From contig JAICNR010000001.1 in NCBI GenBank assembly GCA_025931135.1, forward strand, positions 1 to 59,999: 59,999 nucleotides of DNA, in the 5' to 3' direction. The notes beneath the pieces were generated by a model that saw nothing but the letters and a program-made list of their open reading frames with translations, was not told the DNA's origin and ran no database searches. Position numbers and translations under genes: made by a program. Shown here piece after piece: positions 27,501 through 35,585 of the stretch (positions within the stretch are counted from its first letter, which is position 1; the number at the start of each line of letters is the position of its first letter). Source of the stretch: Gemmatimonadota bacterium. GTDB lineage: Bacteria > Gemmatimonadota > Gemmatimonadetes > JACCXV01 > JAHWKZ01.

Positions 27501-27913
27501 AGGGCGGCGGTGATCGCCCGCTCCGGGTCGTCCTCGCGAGCGCCGCTGGCGCCCCACAGAGCCATGACCGCGTCCCCCATGTGCTTGTCGATCGTTCCGC
27601 CGTTCTCGAGGATCACCCCGTCGACGCGACGCCATAGCTCGTTCATCGCCGCGCTCACCTCTTCCGCGTCCCGGGTCTCCGCCATCGAGGTGAATCCTGA
27701 CACGTCGGCGAACAGGATCGTGACCTGCCGGCGGGTCTCCTCCTGAATGGGTGCGAGAGCCTCGAGCTTCTCCCGCAAGGCCGTGACCGCGGCATCGACG
27801 ACTTCGCTACCGAGCGAATCGCGCAGCGATTCCTGCGCCGCGATTGCGCGTTCGAGCTGCTCTCGGTCGGGGCTGGGGCCGGCGGGAGGATCGTTCTTCA
27901 TCGGGCCCGGCAT
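24587..27913 (-). CDS. Class III nucleotide cyclase / NTPase / TPR signalling protein
   Basis: A 1108-aa multi-domain protein. Residues about 60-235 are a class III adenylate/guanylate cyclase domain with both metal aspartates (LFADVSGFT, Asp70; DKHMGD, Asp114) and the AVGDAVNVASRLE signature. Residues 255-620 are an AAA-type ATPase with Walker A GEAGLGKS (286-293) and Walker B LILLEDIHWAD. Residues 640-1090 are about ten TPR-like repeats (for example GDYAAARDRYQEALSIARE). Such proteins are thought to couple a ligand-sensing TPR scaffold to cyclic-nucleotide output. I used ATG 27913; 27901 is also possible. It starts 19 bases after the fused E1 gene, so the two are probably co-transcribed. 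Confidence 0.9.
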   Translation of the reverse strand: MPGPMKNDPPAGPSPDREQLERAIAAQESLRDSLGSEVVDAAVTALREKLEALAPIQEETRRQVTILFADVSGFTSMAETRDAEEVSAAMNELWRRVDGVILENGGTIDKHMGDAVMALWGASGAREDDPERAITAALAIQRDIDGLELAGRPVRVRVGINTGMVLVGRVGSKGETTAVGDAVNVASRLEEMAAPGTILVSHDTYRHVRGVFEVREEEAVAVRGRGEPVRVYTVLAAKRRAFRLSTRGVEGIETRMIGRESELRALIEMLRETIDERDPRVVTVFGEAGLGKSRLMFEFASAVELLPDRVRVFTARAHQEMPALQFALVRDLFASRFGIQESDPIDVKRGKFENGMEVFLGPGEESRMMAHIVGQLIGLDFSTSPFVKPLIGNPRQIRDRALRYAAEFMRRVTQELPALILLEDIHWADNGSLDFVDQVTRACEGARMFVLCLARPSLLERRPSWGEGMAHHQRIDLRPLTKRQSRQLVEDILRQSESVPEVLREVVVGSAEGNPFYVEELIKMLIDQGVIQPTPEVWRVDARRLVEVRVPPTLTGIIQARLDRLSRWERVVLQRASIVGREFWAEAIERMGEEPASAVGQALESLRGKEIIYRHEASQFEDDVEFTFKHALLRDVTYESVLKRDRVAWHRVVATWLVDRSGGDGDRFAAVIADHFERAGIASEAAEWYGRAARHEQRAYAHETAIDYYRRAIDFASEAQAVSGESGRQRRIEWYRGMAEALGVLARFDDAIDAYEKMRAAAAAAGDKVAEARAWNGRGFIEQRKGDYQGLLASAERAEELAAEAGDLPEARIERVVALVRMSDGYFRLGAAEEQEALAARSLELATSLGEAALREQALSLKLLGMASQVAGRFEEARRRKEQALEIFRRLGDHQTVGMMLNSLGETLRLKGDYAAARDRYQEALSIARETGHRPEQILCLSNLAGARLGLGEFAEAERLLREAIDLAGPAGYHVLPEAYRFLAEACLGLGRNEDALEAARLALTLSRDESPDHLGHAWRVLGRVASRTGPEEIGGENWTPEACFEESVRVFQRSKMDSERARTLLDWGRHERETGLGAEAEARLEEARAIFERLGMAHDPEPAARAG

Positions 27914-27932
27914 CGGGTTGCGGGGGTGACTC

Positions 27933-30050
27933 TCAGTATCGCGCGAGCTCGCGGATCCCGGCGCGGATGTGCTCGACCTGAGGCAGAGTGGCATCCTCGA
28001 GCGAGGGGGCGTATCCGACCTGGCAGTCGAGGGCCGCGACCCGCTTGACGGGTCCGTCCAGCCACTCGAAGAGCTCGTCCGCTATCCGCGCTGCGATCTC
28101 CGCCCCGAAGCCCCAAGAGATCGGATCCTCGTACACGACCAGCGCCTTGTTCGTGCGCCGCACGGACTCGGCAACGGCGTCCCAGTCGTATGGCGAGAGA
28201 GTCCGGAGGTCGAGGATCTCGGCTGCGATGCCCTCCTTCTCCGCCAGCTCGCGGGCCGCGACCAGCGAGCGTTGCACCGTGGCTCCGTAGGTCACGATCG
28301 TCAGATCAGCGCCTTCCAGGATCCTTGCGGCCCTGGCAAACGGAATCATGTACTCCGGGCCGGGATAGCGACCCTTGTTGTATGCCTGCCGATAGAGGTG
28401 CTTGTGCTCCAGGAAAATCACCGGATCGTCGCACCGAATCGCGGTGCGCATGAGGCCGTTCGCGTCCTCGGCGGTGGCGGGCATGACGACCCTGAGGCCG
28501 GGATTGGCCGTGAACAACGTCATGCCGGATTGTGAGTGATAGACCGCGCCGCCCTTCAGATAGCCTCCGCATGGGACTCGCACGACCAGGGGAGCGGAGA
28601 AGTCGTCATTCGAGCGCCAGCGAAGGAGGGCGAGCTCGTTGCGGATCTGATGGTAAGCGGGCCAGATGTAGTCGTAGAACTGGATCTCGACCACGGGCTT
28701 GAGCCCGCGCGTCGCCATACCGACAGCCCGACCCACGATATTCGCCTCCGCCAGCGGCGAATTGAAGACCCTCACGCCGCCGAACCGGCGCTGCAGGTTG
28801 GCCGTGACCTTGAAAACACCCCCCTTGCCCTTGACCTCTCCCAGGATGCCCTCGCGCGAGGCGTCGGCGACGTCTTCACCGAAGACCACGATGCGCGGGT
28901 CGCGCGCCATCTCGTCTCTCATCGCTGCATTGAGGAGATCCACCATCGTCGTCGGCTCGCCTTCGAACACGGGCTCAGACGCGAACCTCTCGGCGGTCGG
29001 ATCGACATCGGGCGAATAGACGAATCGCAGCGCCGTGTCCGGCGAGGGCTGGGGCGCCTCCAGCGCGCGCTCGGTCGCGGCGTCGACCTCGCGATCGACC
29101 TCGGCCCGGATAGCCGCTAGCTCCTCCTCAGTAGCGAGTCCCTCGTCGACCAGCCGCCGAGGGAACGTGGTCAGCGGATCGCGGCCGGCTTCGAACTCTC
29201 GTTCCCGATCGGGGCGGTACATGCGCTCGTCGTCCGAGAGCGAGTGTGAATACGGTCGGATCACGCGGGCGTGGACGAGGGCGGGGCCTTTCCGCCTCCG
29301 GCACCAGTCGATGGCACGCTCCAACGTGGCGTGCGAGGCCACCGGATCGCAGCCGTCGACCTCCTCCACTAGCAAGTCGGGAAAATCGGCAACCAGCTTC
29401 GAGATCGAGCCGCCGGCTGTTTGAACTTCCACCGGGACGCTGATTGCATATCCGTTGTCCTCGATGAGGTAGAGGACGGGCAGGCGCAGGTTGCAGGCCG
29501 TGTTGAGCGACTCCCAGAACTCGCCCTGACTCGTCGTCCCTTCGCCGGAGCTCACGAGGACGATCTCGTCACCCTGGCCCCTGTCTTCCAGACCCGGGAT
29601 GCGCGCCATACGCCAGGCCGCTTCCGCGCAACCGACGGCGTTCAGGTACTGTGTTCCCGTCGGGCTCGACGTCGAGACGATGTTCAGCTCGAGGGACCCC
29701 CAGTGGGACGGCATCTGGCGTCCACCGGATTGCGGGTCGTCGGCCGCTCCCACCGCCTGCAGCATCATCGCGTCGTACGACATCCCGAGCGCCAGGCACA
29801 AGGCCCGATCGCGGTAGTACAGATACAGCCAGTCCTGCCCGGGCCTGAGCAAGGACCCGGCAGCCGCCTGTACCGCCTCGTGTCCCGCGCCGGAGATCTG
29901 GAAGAAGATCTTGTTCTGCCGCTTGAGCTGGATTTCCTTGTCGTCGATCCGGCGCGCAGCATAGATGTGACGGTACATATCGAGGAGGACGGGAGCCTCG
30001 AGACCGCGAATCGTACGTTCCGCCTGGGCTTCGGGATTCACGGATCGCAA
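27933..30050 (-). CDS. Fused E1 alpha-beta 2-oxoacid dehydrogenase
   Basis: A 705-aa thiamine-diphosphate enzyme with both E1 subunits in one chain. The alpha part (1-340) has the phosphate/ThDP motif [14 protein letters not shown]...EDNGYA and a phosphorylation-loop-like [11 protein letters not shown]. The beta part (about 365-705) has [29 protein letters not shown] and a C-terminal transketolase domain. The motif reads GEG rather than GDG, common in the branched-chain/2-oxoisovalerate-like group. It should decarboxylate a 2-oxoacid and pass the acyl group to E2. No E2 is adjacent; the E2 at 34.1-35.5 kb and E3 at 57.6 kb may serve it. Confidence 0.92.
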   Translation of the reverse strand: MRSVNPEAQAERTIRGLEAPVLLDMYRHIYAARRIDDKEIQLKRQNKIFFQISGAGHEAVQAAAGSLLRPGQDWLYLYYRDRALCLALGMSYDAMMLQAVGAADDPQSGGRQMPSHWGSLELNIVSTSSPTGTQYLNAVGCAEAAWRMARIPGLEDRGQGDEIVLVSSGEGTTSQGEFWESLNTACNLRLPVLYLIEDNGYAISVPVEVQTAGGSISKLVADFPDLLVEEVDGCDPVASHATLERAIDWCRRRKGPALVHARVIRPYSHSLSDDERMYRPDREREFEAGRDPLTTFPRRLVDEGLATEEELAAIRAEVDREVDAATERALEAPQPSPDTALRFVYSPDVDPTAERFASEPVFEGEPTTMVDLLNAAMRDEMARDPRIVVFGEDVADASREGILGEVKGKGGVFKVTANLQRRFGGVRVFNSPLAEANIVGRAVGMATRGLKPVVEIQFYDYIWPAYHQIRNELALLRWRSNDDFSAPLVVRVPCGGYLKGGAVYHSQSGMTLFTANPGLRVVMPATAEDANGLMRTAIRCDDPVIFLEHKHLYRQAYNKGRYPGPEYMIPFARAARILEGADLTIVTYGATVQRSLVAARELAEKEGIAAEILDLRTLSPYDWDAVAESVRRTNKALVVYEDPISWGFGAEIAARIADELFEWLDGPVKRVAALDCQVGYAPSLEDATLPQVEHIRAGIRELARY

Positions 30051-30092
30051 GGTACGATCCGCCCGCTGAAGGGGTCAACCGGAACCGGAGAG

Positions 30093-30122
30093 TTGGGAGG
30101 CCCGGCCTCGGGCGACTATATT
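30093..30122 (+). promoter_or_regulatory. Candidate promoter of the HD-domain gene
   Basis: TTGGGA (30093-30098), an 18-base spacer and TATATT (30117-30122) lie about 60 bases upstream of the HD gene start, in the divergent gap with the fused E1 gene. The TATATT stands out in GC-rich surroundings. Confidence 0.45.
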
Positions 30123-30183
30123 CATGCCCCCTGTGGATCGCATGCTCGCCACTGCCATAAAAGACCCGAGAGAAAAGGACCCG

Positions 30184-30765
30184 ATGCCCATCGACGGAAA
30201 GACGCGCGAGGACGCCTGGCGCCTCGTGACCGAATACACCGATAGCCCGGGCCTCCGCAGCCATATGCTGGGGGTCGAGGCCGCGATGCGCGGTTACGCC
30301 CAGAAGTTCGGCGAGGATGTCGACAAATGGGGCATCGTCGGCCTGCTGCACGACTTCGATTACGAAAAGCATCAGGGCGAGAACGGCCATCCGTTCGTCG
30401 GGGTCCAGATTCTCGACAAGCAGGGTTGGCCGCGCGAAGTGCGGCGCGCGATCCTGAGCCATGCCGACTACACCGGCGTCCCGCGTGAATCGAAGCTGGA
30501 GAAGGCGCTCTATGCCGTGGACGAGCTGGTGGGCTTCCTGATCGCCTGCGCGCTGGTGCGGCCGAGCAAGTCTCTACGCGACCTGGAAATCAAGTCCGTC
30601 AAGAAGAAGATCAAGGACAAGACCTTCTGCGAGGCAATCGACCGCGACAGCCTCAAGCGCGCGGCGGACGACCTCGGCGTGCCGTTCGACAAGCACGTCG
30701 AGAACGTGATCTCCTTCCTGCGGCCCGTCGAAGGCAAGCTCGGCCTCGGCAAGGCGAGCGGCTAG
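30184..30765 (+). CDS. HD-domain hydrolase
   Basis: A 193-aa metal-dependent phosphohydrolase-like protein. The HD motif is LLHDFDYEKH, with an upstream His (LRSHMLGVE) and later ILSHADYTG and AVDELVGFL as further ligands. The arrangement matches small HDIG proteins that hydrolyse nucleotides or phosphate esters; substrate unknown. I preferred ATG 30184 (MPIDGKTRED) to ATG 30124 because GAGAAAAGGA precedes it. The C-terminal half is unusually lysine-rich (KSVKKKIKDK) for this window. It is followed after 13 bases by the STAS-like gene. Confidence 0.85.
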   Translation: MPIDGKTREDAWRLVTEYTDSPGLRSHMLGVEAAMRGYAQKFGEDVDKWGIVGLLHDFDYEKHQGENGHPFVGVQILDKQGWPREVRRAILSHADYTGVPRESKLEKALYAVDELVGFLIACALVRPSKSLRDLEIKSVKKKIKDKTFCEAIDRDSLKRAADDLGVPFDKHVENVISFLRPVEGKLGLGKASG

Positions 30766-30778
30766 CCGCGGGCATCGG

Positions 30779-31147
30779 GTGCCGGTCGTCGACGTCCTCG
30801 ATGAAAGCGCGGGACCGGTCCTGGCGCTACGCGTCTCTGGCGGCCGCGGGGGCGGCCTCGAGCCAGCCGCCATCGCGCGTCGCGCCGAGGAGATCGCGCT
30901 CCAGCACGGCGCCTTCCGGCTGCTCGTCCTGGTGGAGGGACTGGGCATGCTGGAAGCCGCTTCGCTCCGCTCCCAGATGTCGTTCGTCGCCGGCCTGGCC
31001 GGACGGGTCGAGCGGGTGGCGGTGGTGGGCGACCAGGGCTGGCTGAAGACGGCCCTCCGCTCGGCCCCTGTGCCCGGGCGTATCGCGGTGAAGCACTTCT
31101 CAAGCGCTCGTGTCGAGGATGCTCGAGAGTGGGTCAAGTCGTTGTAA
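30779..31147 (+). CDS. SpoIIAA/STAS-like protein
   Basis: A 122-aa single-domain protein with the alternating strands and helices of SpoIIAA-like (STAS/SEC14-like) proteins: VLALRVSGG, FRLLVLVEG, RVERVAVVGDQGW and a closing IAVKHFSSARVEDAREWVKSL-like helix. No nucleotide-binding signature is seen. Role unknown; relatives bind lipids or nucleotides, or act as anti-anti-sigma-like factors. GTG start at 30779, 13 bases after the HD gene, so probably co-transcribed. Confidence 0.75.
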   Translation: MPVVDVLDESAGPVLALRVSGGRGGGLEPAAIARRAEEIALQHGAFRLLVLVEGLGMLEAASLRSQMSFVAGLAGRVERVAVVGDQGWLKTALRSAPVPGRIAVKHFSSARVEDAREWVKSL

Positions 31148-31188
31148 TCCAACCTGATAGTGAACTCATGTAAATCAGATTCTCGGTG

Positions 31189-33381
31189 TCAGCGCCCGGC
31201 GACGGAGGATCGTGCTGGAGGCACGAGCGCGTGCAGCTCACCCAGCCTGTCGGCCGCGGCCGGGTCCCGCCACAGCGACCGGAAGTAGACCGCCGCGCGG
31301 TCCCGGTCGCCGAGCTCGAGCCACAGCTCCGCGAGCCACCACCGCGCGGTCGCGTCGATCATCCTCGCCCACTCGCTGGATCCGGCCCCCAGAAGCCGCC
31401 GGGCCTCCAGCTCGGTCACTCGTTCCCGGGCGGGGGTCGGGCTGGACCTGACGCGCGCGTACTGGTCGAGGATCTCCGCGACCATCGAGTGCTCGCGTGC
31501 GGCGAAACCGTCTCCTTCCTGATCGATCATCCGCGCCTCCTCCAACAAGCGATCGACCGCGTAGGTGACGTCTCCCCATCGGCCCTGGTCGGCCGCCATC
31601 GCGCCACCGTAGAACCAGGTGGTCGCCGAGCCGTAGGTGTCGTAGACGTTCGTCGCGTCGAGGACGAGATCCGCGGGTAGCCCGATCCCCCGCTGAATCG
31701 TGCGGTACGTGGCTTCCGGCCGGAACCCGCTCATGCCCGGATCGTCGAGGAGAGCGAGCGCCTCGGATTGGAGCCCACGCGCCAGCAGGTTGTAGTAGAG
31801 CACGCGTTTGGCGGGCCGCGGATCCGCCCGATCCGCGCGCTTCCGGATTTCCTGGAGTACGACCGCCTGGCGATCGAGGAACCGCGGGGTTCCGAGCGCG
31901 TCCGCCAGCCACCACAGGAGGTGAACCGGGACCTCCTCGAGGGCTGCGGACTGGTCAGCGTCGCCGAACGCGAGTTCGACCAGCAGCCTCTGTCTGGCCA
32001 CCACAGCGGGATGGGCGTCCGCTGAGACGAGCGAGTCGACCAGGGCCTCGAGACGGGGGCGGTCGGCCCCTCGCAGGAGGGAGATCGGGATCCGCATCAG
32101 GAGTGTGGGGCAGAACTCCGGGTCGGCGGCGATGGCGCGCGCGAGCGTCGATTCCACGCTGTCCGGAGCCAGTAGGAGCGATGAGCCGACCCAGGCCTCC
32201 GCATCCGCCAGCAGGTACCACGCCTGCGGGTCCTCGGGACGCCGCGCCAGAACCGACGCCATCGCTGATACGCCCTCGAGCATTCCCCACTCGAGCGCGC
32301 CGCTGGCTCTCAGCATCTCGCGGTCGTCCTCTGCGAGCCGGTCTCCATATAGCATGGCGGTATCGAAGCTCTCGAGCGGCGGACCGACCGACGGATCCTC
32401 CCAGCGGCGGACGAGCCCTTCCCGGAAACGAGCCATCGCGAACATGCTGTCCGACTCGGTTGCTCGCGAGTACTCCGCCAGCGCGCCGGCGAAATCGGCG
32501 TGTCGGAACGCCCGCTCGCCTCGAAGGAACGCCTTGTACGCGTGCATCGAGGATGTTCGGGCTCGGGTGGGGCTCGTCACCCTCTCGTCCCGAACGTCGG
32601 CGACCAGCGAGCGGAAGACCTCCATCGCCAGCCGATCGGACAGGCCCGGCAGGTCCGCCGCCCGGCCCTCGACCACGATGTGGCCCTTAGACTCACCGCG
32701 GCCCGCTTCCAGTACCTCGGCGGCGGCGCGGAGACCATCTCCTCCCCGCTCCAGGGAGGCGATGACGACGAAGTGTGCATCGGCCCGACGGGCGAACCGG
32801 GCCGCCACCTCGGGGTCCACCGGCGGAGCTTCGCGCCACTCGCGCGCCACGCGCTCGCCATGGATCGTCCGGAAGTCGCCGACGTCGTTCAGGTCGACGG
32901 TCATGAGCCGGGTCAGCGTCCGCCGTTCCCGGTCGAGCCCGGTCTCTTCGCTCGTCACGGGTAGAACCACGACCCGCGGAGGGATGCTAGCCGCTGTCAG
33001 GTCGCCCACGCTGAACGGCCCGTATTCGACATCCGGCCGAATCGTGCGCCAACCCCACAAGAGGACCGCCGCCCCCAGGCCGGCAACCGCGATGCGGCCG
33101 AACCACCGATGGGCGAGGACGGCCTGGATTCGCGCTGGCCACCGCCACCCGGTCCGTTCCCCGATCTCCTGGCCCGCATACGCCCAGGCGGCCAGAGTCA
33201 CGAACCCGAGTCCCACGATGAGGAGGATCAGGAAGCCGCGCGGGATCGCCTCCGGCCAGCCGAACGTCCGCACGGTCTTGTCGACGATCTCGAAGATCCC
33301 CCACGCCGTCGCCGCGTACACGCCGACGATCCGGGCGGCGCGCGTCTGGCGCAGTCGGTCGAACGTCTCCCTTCCGGGCAT
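31189..33381 (-). CDS. Membrane-anchored TPR-type protein
   Basis: A 730-aa protein. Two to three membrane helices lie in the first 115 residues (IVGVYAATAWGIFEIV, GFLILLIVGLGFVTLAAW and VAGLGAAVLLWGW). A TolB-like amino-terminal domain follows (PRVVVLPVTSEE), then a long helical, TPR-like region from about residue 260. The layout resembles the C-terminal sensor part of large bacterial regulators whose kinase or DNA-binding domain has been replaced; no kinase or DNA-binding motif is present. The ATG has no ribosome site. A TACAAT element (33395-33390, minus) lies 8 bases upstream, so the message may be leaderless. Confidence 0.75.
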   Translation of the reverse strand: MPGRETFDRLRQTRAARIVGVYAATAWGIFEIVDKTVRTFGWPEAIPRGFLILLIVGLGFVTLAAWAYAGQEIGERTGWRWPARIQAVLAHRWFGRIAVAGLGAAVLLWGWRTIRPDVEYGPFSVGDLTAASIPPRVVVLPVTSEETGLDRERRTLTRLMTVDLNDVGDFRTIHGERVAREWREAPPVDPEVAARFARRADAHFVVIASLERGGDGLRAAAEVLEAGRGESKGHIVVEGRAADLPGLSDRLAMEVFRSLVADVRDERVTSPTRARTSSMHAYKAFLRGERAFRHADFAGALAEYSRATESDSMFAMARFREGLVRRWEDPSVGPPLESFDTAMLYGDRLAEDDREMLRASGALEWGMLEGVSAMASVLARRPEDPQAWYLLADAEAWVGSSLLLAPDSVESTLARAIAADPEFCPTLLMRIPISLLRGADRPRLEALVDSLVSADAHPAVVARQRLLVELAFGDADQSAALEEVPVHLLWWLADALGTPRFLDRQAVVLQEIRKRADRADPRPAKRVLYYNLLARGLQSEALALLDDPGMSGFRPEATYRTIQRGIGLPADLVLDATNVYDTYGSATTWFYGGAMAADQGRWGDVTYAVDRLLEEARMIDQEGDGFAAREHSMVAEILDQYARVRSSPTPARERVTELEARRLLGAGSSEWARMIDATARWWLAELWLELGDRDRAAVYFRSLWRDPAAADRLGELHALVPPARSSVAGR

Positions 33382-33506
33382 GATCGATCATTGTAAGCGT
33401 AACCTCCCTGACGGCCCACGTGTCGGGAAGCGAATAGATTGAAATGTCACACCGTTGGAAACCGGAGACCCTGGGCAACCGAGACGGATTCAAACAGGAG
33501 GGATCG

Positions 33507-34052
33507 ATGGACGGCAAGCAATCGAAGGCCTGCATTCGCATGGTCGCTGCCATGGCCGCGATCTCGATCCTCACGGCCGGGGCGTGTGGCGCTCCGCCCG
33601 AAGACGCAGACGACGCCGTCCCTCGGTCGGACACCCTTGCATCCGCCGAGTCGGTCGCCGACCTGCCCGCAACCTCCGCGGACTCGGTACCGAGCGTGCC
33701 CTCCGTCGGCGGCCGCTTCAGGGCCGAGCTCGAAGCGCAAGGGGGCACGGACGTCACCGGCACGGTCACGCTCAGCCCGGTTGCGGGGGGCGCCGCGGTC
33801 GCGGTCGAGATCCACGGCGCGAACAGCGGGCTGTCCTACATCGCGGAGCTGGTCGGAGGCTCGTGCGTGAGCCCGAGCGAGGTGATCGCGGTCCTGGGGC
33901 AGATCACGGCGGGAGAGGCAGGCGACGGCGAGGTCCGTGAGGTACTCGGCGCCGAGCTCCTCGACACCGGCGGCGCGAGCCGGATCGTGCGCGTTCGCGG
34001 CGCTGGCGACCAAGCCGCGATCGTGGCGTGCGGCAACCTGGGGCCGGGCTAG
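33507..34052 (+). CDS. Lipoprotein of unknown function
   Basis: A 181-aa predicted lipoprotein: a hydrophobic signal sequence (MVAAMAAISILTAG) ends in AGAC, then an acidic Ser/Asp-rich linker, then a small domain (FRAELEAQGGTDVTGTVTLSP onward). Two later Cys (SCVSPSE and VACGNLG) may pair. Not recognised beyond that. ATG 33507 is chosen because CAGGAGGG lies 4 bases upstream; an earlier in-frame ATG (33444) would put a charged stretch before the signal. It ends one base before the convergent E2 gene stop. Confidence 0.75.
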   Translation: MDGKQSKACIRMVAAMAAISILTAGACGAPPEDADDAVPRSDTLASAESVADLPATSADSVPSVPSVGGRFRAELEAQGGTDVTGTVTLSPVAGGAAVAVEIHGANSGLSYIAELVGGSCVSPSEVIAVLGQITAGEAGDGEVREVLGAELLDTGGASRIVRVRGAGDQAAIVACGNLGPG

Positions 34053-34053
34053 G

Positions 34054-35496
34054 CTACTTCAACGACGGGTCGCTGAAGCTCTCCAGCTTGTCCTTGACCA
34101 CGAGCATGAAGTGGTCGGCGGTGGCACCATCCACCACGCGGTGGTCGTAGCTGATCGAGAAGTAGGCGCAGGTGCGGACACCGATCGAGTCGCCCGGCCC
34201 GACGACCTTCACACGCTTTTCGATCGCTCCCACACCCAGGATTGCGACCTGCGGCTGGTTGATGATGGGCGTTCCGGCCAGCGATCCGAAGACCCCCGGA
34301 TTCGTGATCGTGATCGTGCCACCTTGGACTTCGTCCGGGGAGAGCTTCTTCGACCGCGCTCGCTCGGCAAGGTCGTTCGCTGCCCGAGCCAGGCCGACGA
34401 GCGAGAGCTCGTCCGCGTGCCGGATGACAGGTACGAGGAGACCGAATCCCCGGTCCTGCTGCAGCGCAACCGCGATTCCCACGTTGATGTCCCGCTTGTA
34501 GACGATCTGGTCGTTCCACACCGAGGCGTTCAGGATCGGCCACTCCTTCACGCCGGCCACCAACGCTTTGATGATGAACGGCATGAAAGTGAGCTTCACG
34601 CCCGAGTCGGCGAGAAAGCTCTCCTTGTTACGCCCGCGCAACTCGTCGACACGCGTGAGGTCGATCTCGAAAAACGACGTCACATGCGCCGATGTCCGCC
34701 GTGACGCGATCATGTGCTCGGCGATCCGCTGGCGCATGATCGACATGGGCTGGAGCTCCACGTGGTCGGAGTCCGTGAACGGCCGGGGGCCGGCGGCAGC
34801 CGGCGCCACCGGGAGCGAGGGTTCGCGCGTGACAGGCGTGCGTCGTTCCGGCGCCGGCTCGGGGCGCACGTGACGCTCGGGCTCGTGCCGAGCTGGCGGA
34901 GCCGCCTCCACTTTCTCGGCCCCGGCCGCTGGCCGCGAAGCGATGTGCGCCAGGATGTCGCCCTTCGTCACCCGACCGGAGAGGCCGCTCCCCTCGACGC
35001 CGGAGATATCGACCCCGTGCTCGCGCGCGATGTTGCGGACGAGCGGCGAAGAGCGGACGCGGCGGAGCTCCTCCTTCGTGGAGACGCCCTTGGCCCCGTT
35101 CCCCGTTCCGTCTCCGGCCGGAGTCGCGGGAGCCGTCGTCGCCGTGGCCGCCATGTCCGCGGCTGTCTCGGTGCTTGGAGTCTCCGCCCCGGTTGCATCG
35201 GCCATGGCCGCTTCGGCCGTGGATGGCTCCGCGGCCCCCCCCGCCGTCGCCGCCTCTCCCGCCTGGAGAATCGTCGCGACAACGGTGCCTACTTCGACCG
35301 TCTCGCCCTCCTGCACGAGGATGTCGCCGAGCGTGCCCGAGGAAGGTGAGGGGATCTCGGCGTCGACCTTGTCGGTCGAGATCTCGAACAGGTTCTCGTC
35401 GCGCTCGACCGGATCACCCGGTTTCTTGAACCACTTGACGAGGGTCCCCTCGGCGATCGACTCCCCCATCTGGGGCATGATGACGTCTATGGGCAT
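34054..35496 (-). CDS. Dihydrolipoamide acyltransferase E2
   Basis: E2 core (480 aa) of a 2-oxoacid dehydrogenase complex. The N-terminal lipoyl domain carries Lys43 in EISTDKVDAEIPS. An Ala/Thr-rich linker leads to the peripheral-subunit-binding domain (SSPLVRNIAREHGVDIS, near residue 150), a second Pro/Arg linker and the acyltransferase domain ending in YDHRVVDGA with the catalytic His/Asp. The carrier chain would move acyl groups from E1 to CoA. Specificity (acetyl, branched-chain or succinyl) is not certain from the sequence; the malic-enzyme neighbour favours pyruvate. Last gene of the run, 89 bases after the phosphodiesterase. Confidence 0.93.
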   Translation of the reverse strand: MPIDVIMPQMGESIAEGTLVKWFKKPGDPVERDENLFEISTDKVDAEIPSPSSGTLGDILVQEGETVEVGTVVATILQAGEAATAGGAAEPSTAEAAMADATGAETPSTETAADMAATATTAPATPAGDGTGNGAKGVSTKEELRRVRSSPLVRNIAREHGVDISGVEGSGLSGRVTKGDILAHIASRPAAGAEKVEAAPPARHEPERHVRPEPAPERRTPVTREPSLPVAPAAAGPRPFTDSDHVELQPMSIMRQRIAEHMIASRRTSAHVTSFFEIDLTRVDELRGRNKESFLADSGVKLTFMPFIIKALVAGVKEWPILNASVWNDQIVYKRDINVGIAVALQQDRGFGLLVPVIRHADELSLVGLARAANDLAERARSKKLSPDEVQGGTITITNPGVFGSLAGTPIINQPQVAILGVGAIEKRVKVVGPGDSIGVRTCAYFSISYDHRVVDGATADHFMLVVKDKLESFSDPSLK

Positions 35497-35585
35497 GGTT
35501 CCTCCGCGGTTCGGATCCGGCGTATGGGAAGGACTTCAAGCCTAGCTGCTCGGAGTTCGTTTGGCGAGTCGGACTATGCGCAGGA

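Noticed and set aside
25754-27637. 627-residue plus-strand frame opposite the cyclase-TPR gene
   Set aside because: Antisense shadow; composition is His/Arg/Asp-rich and has no domain.
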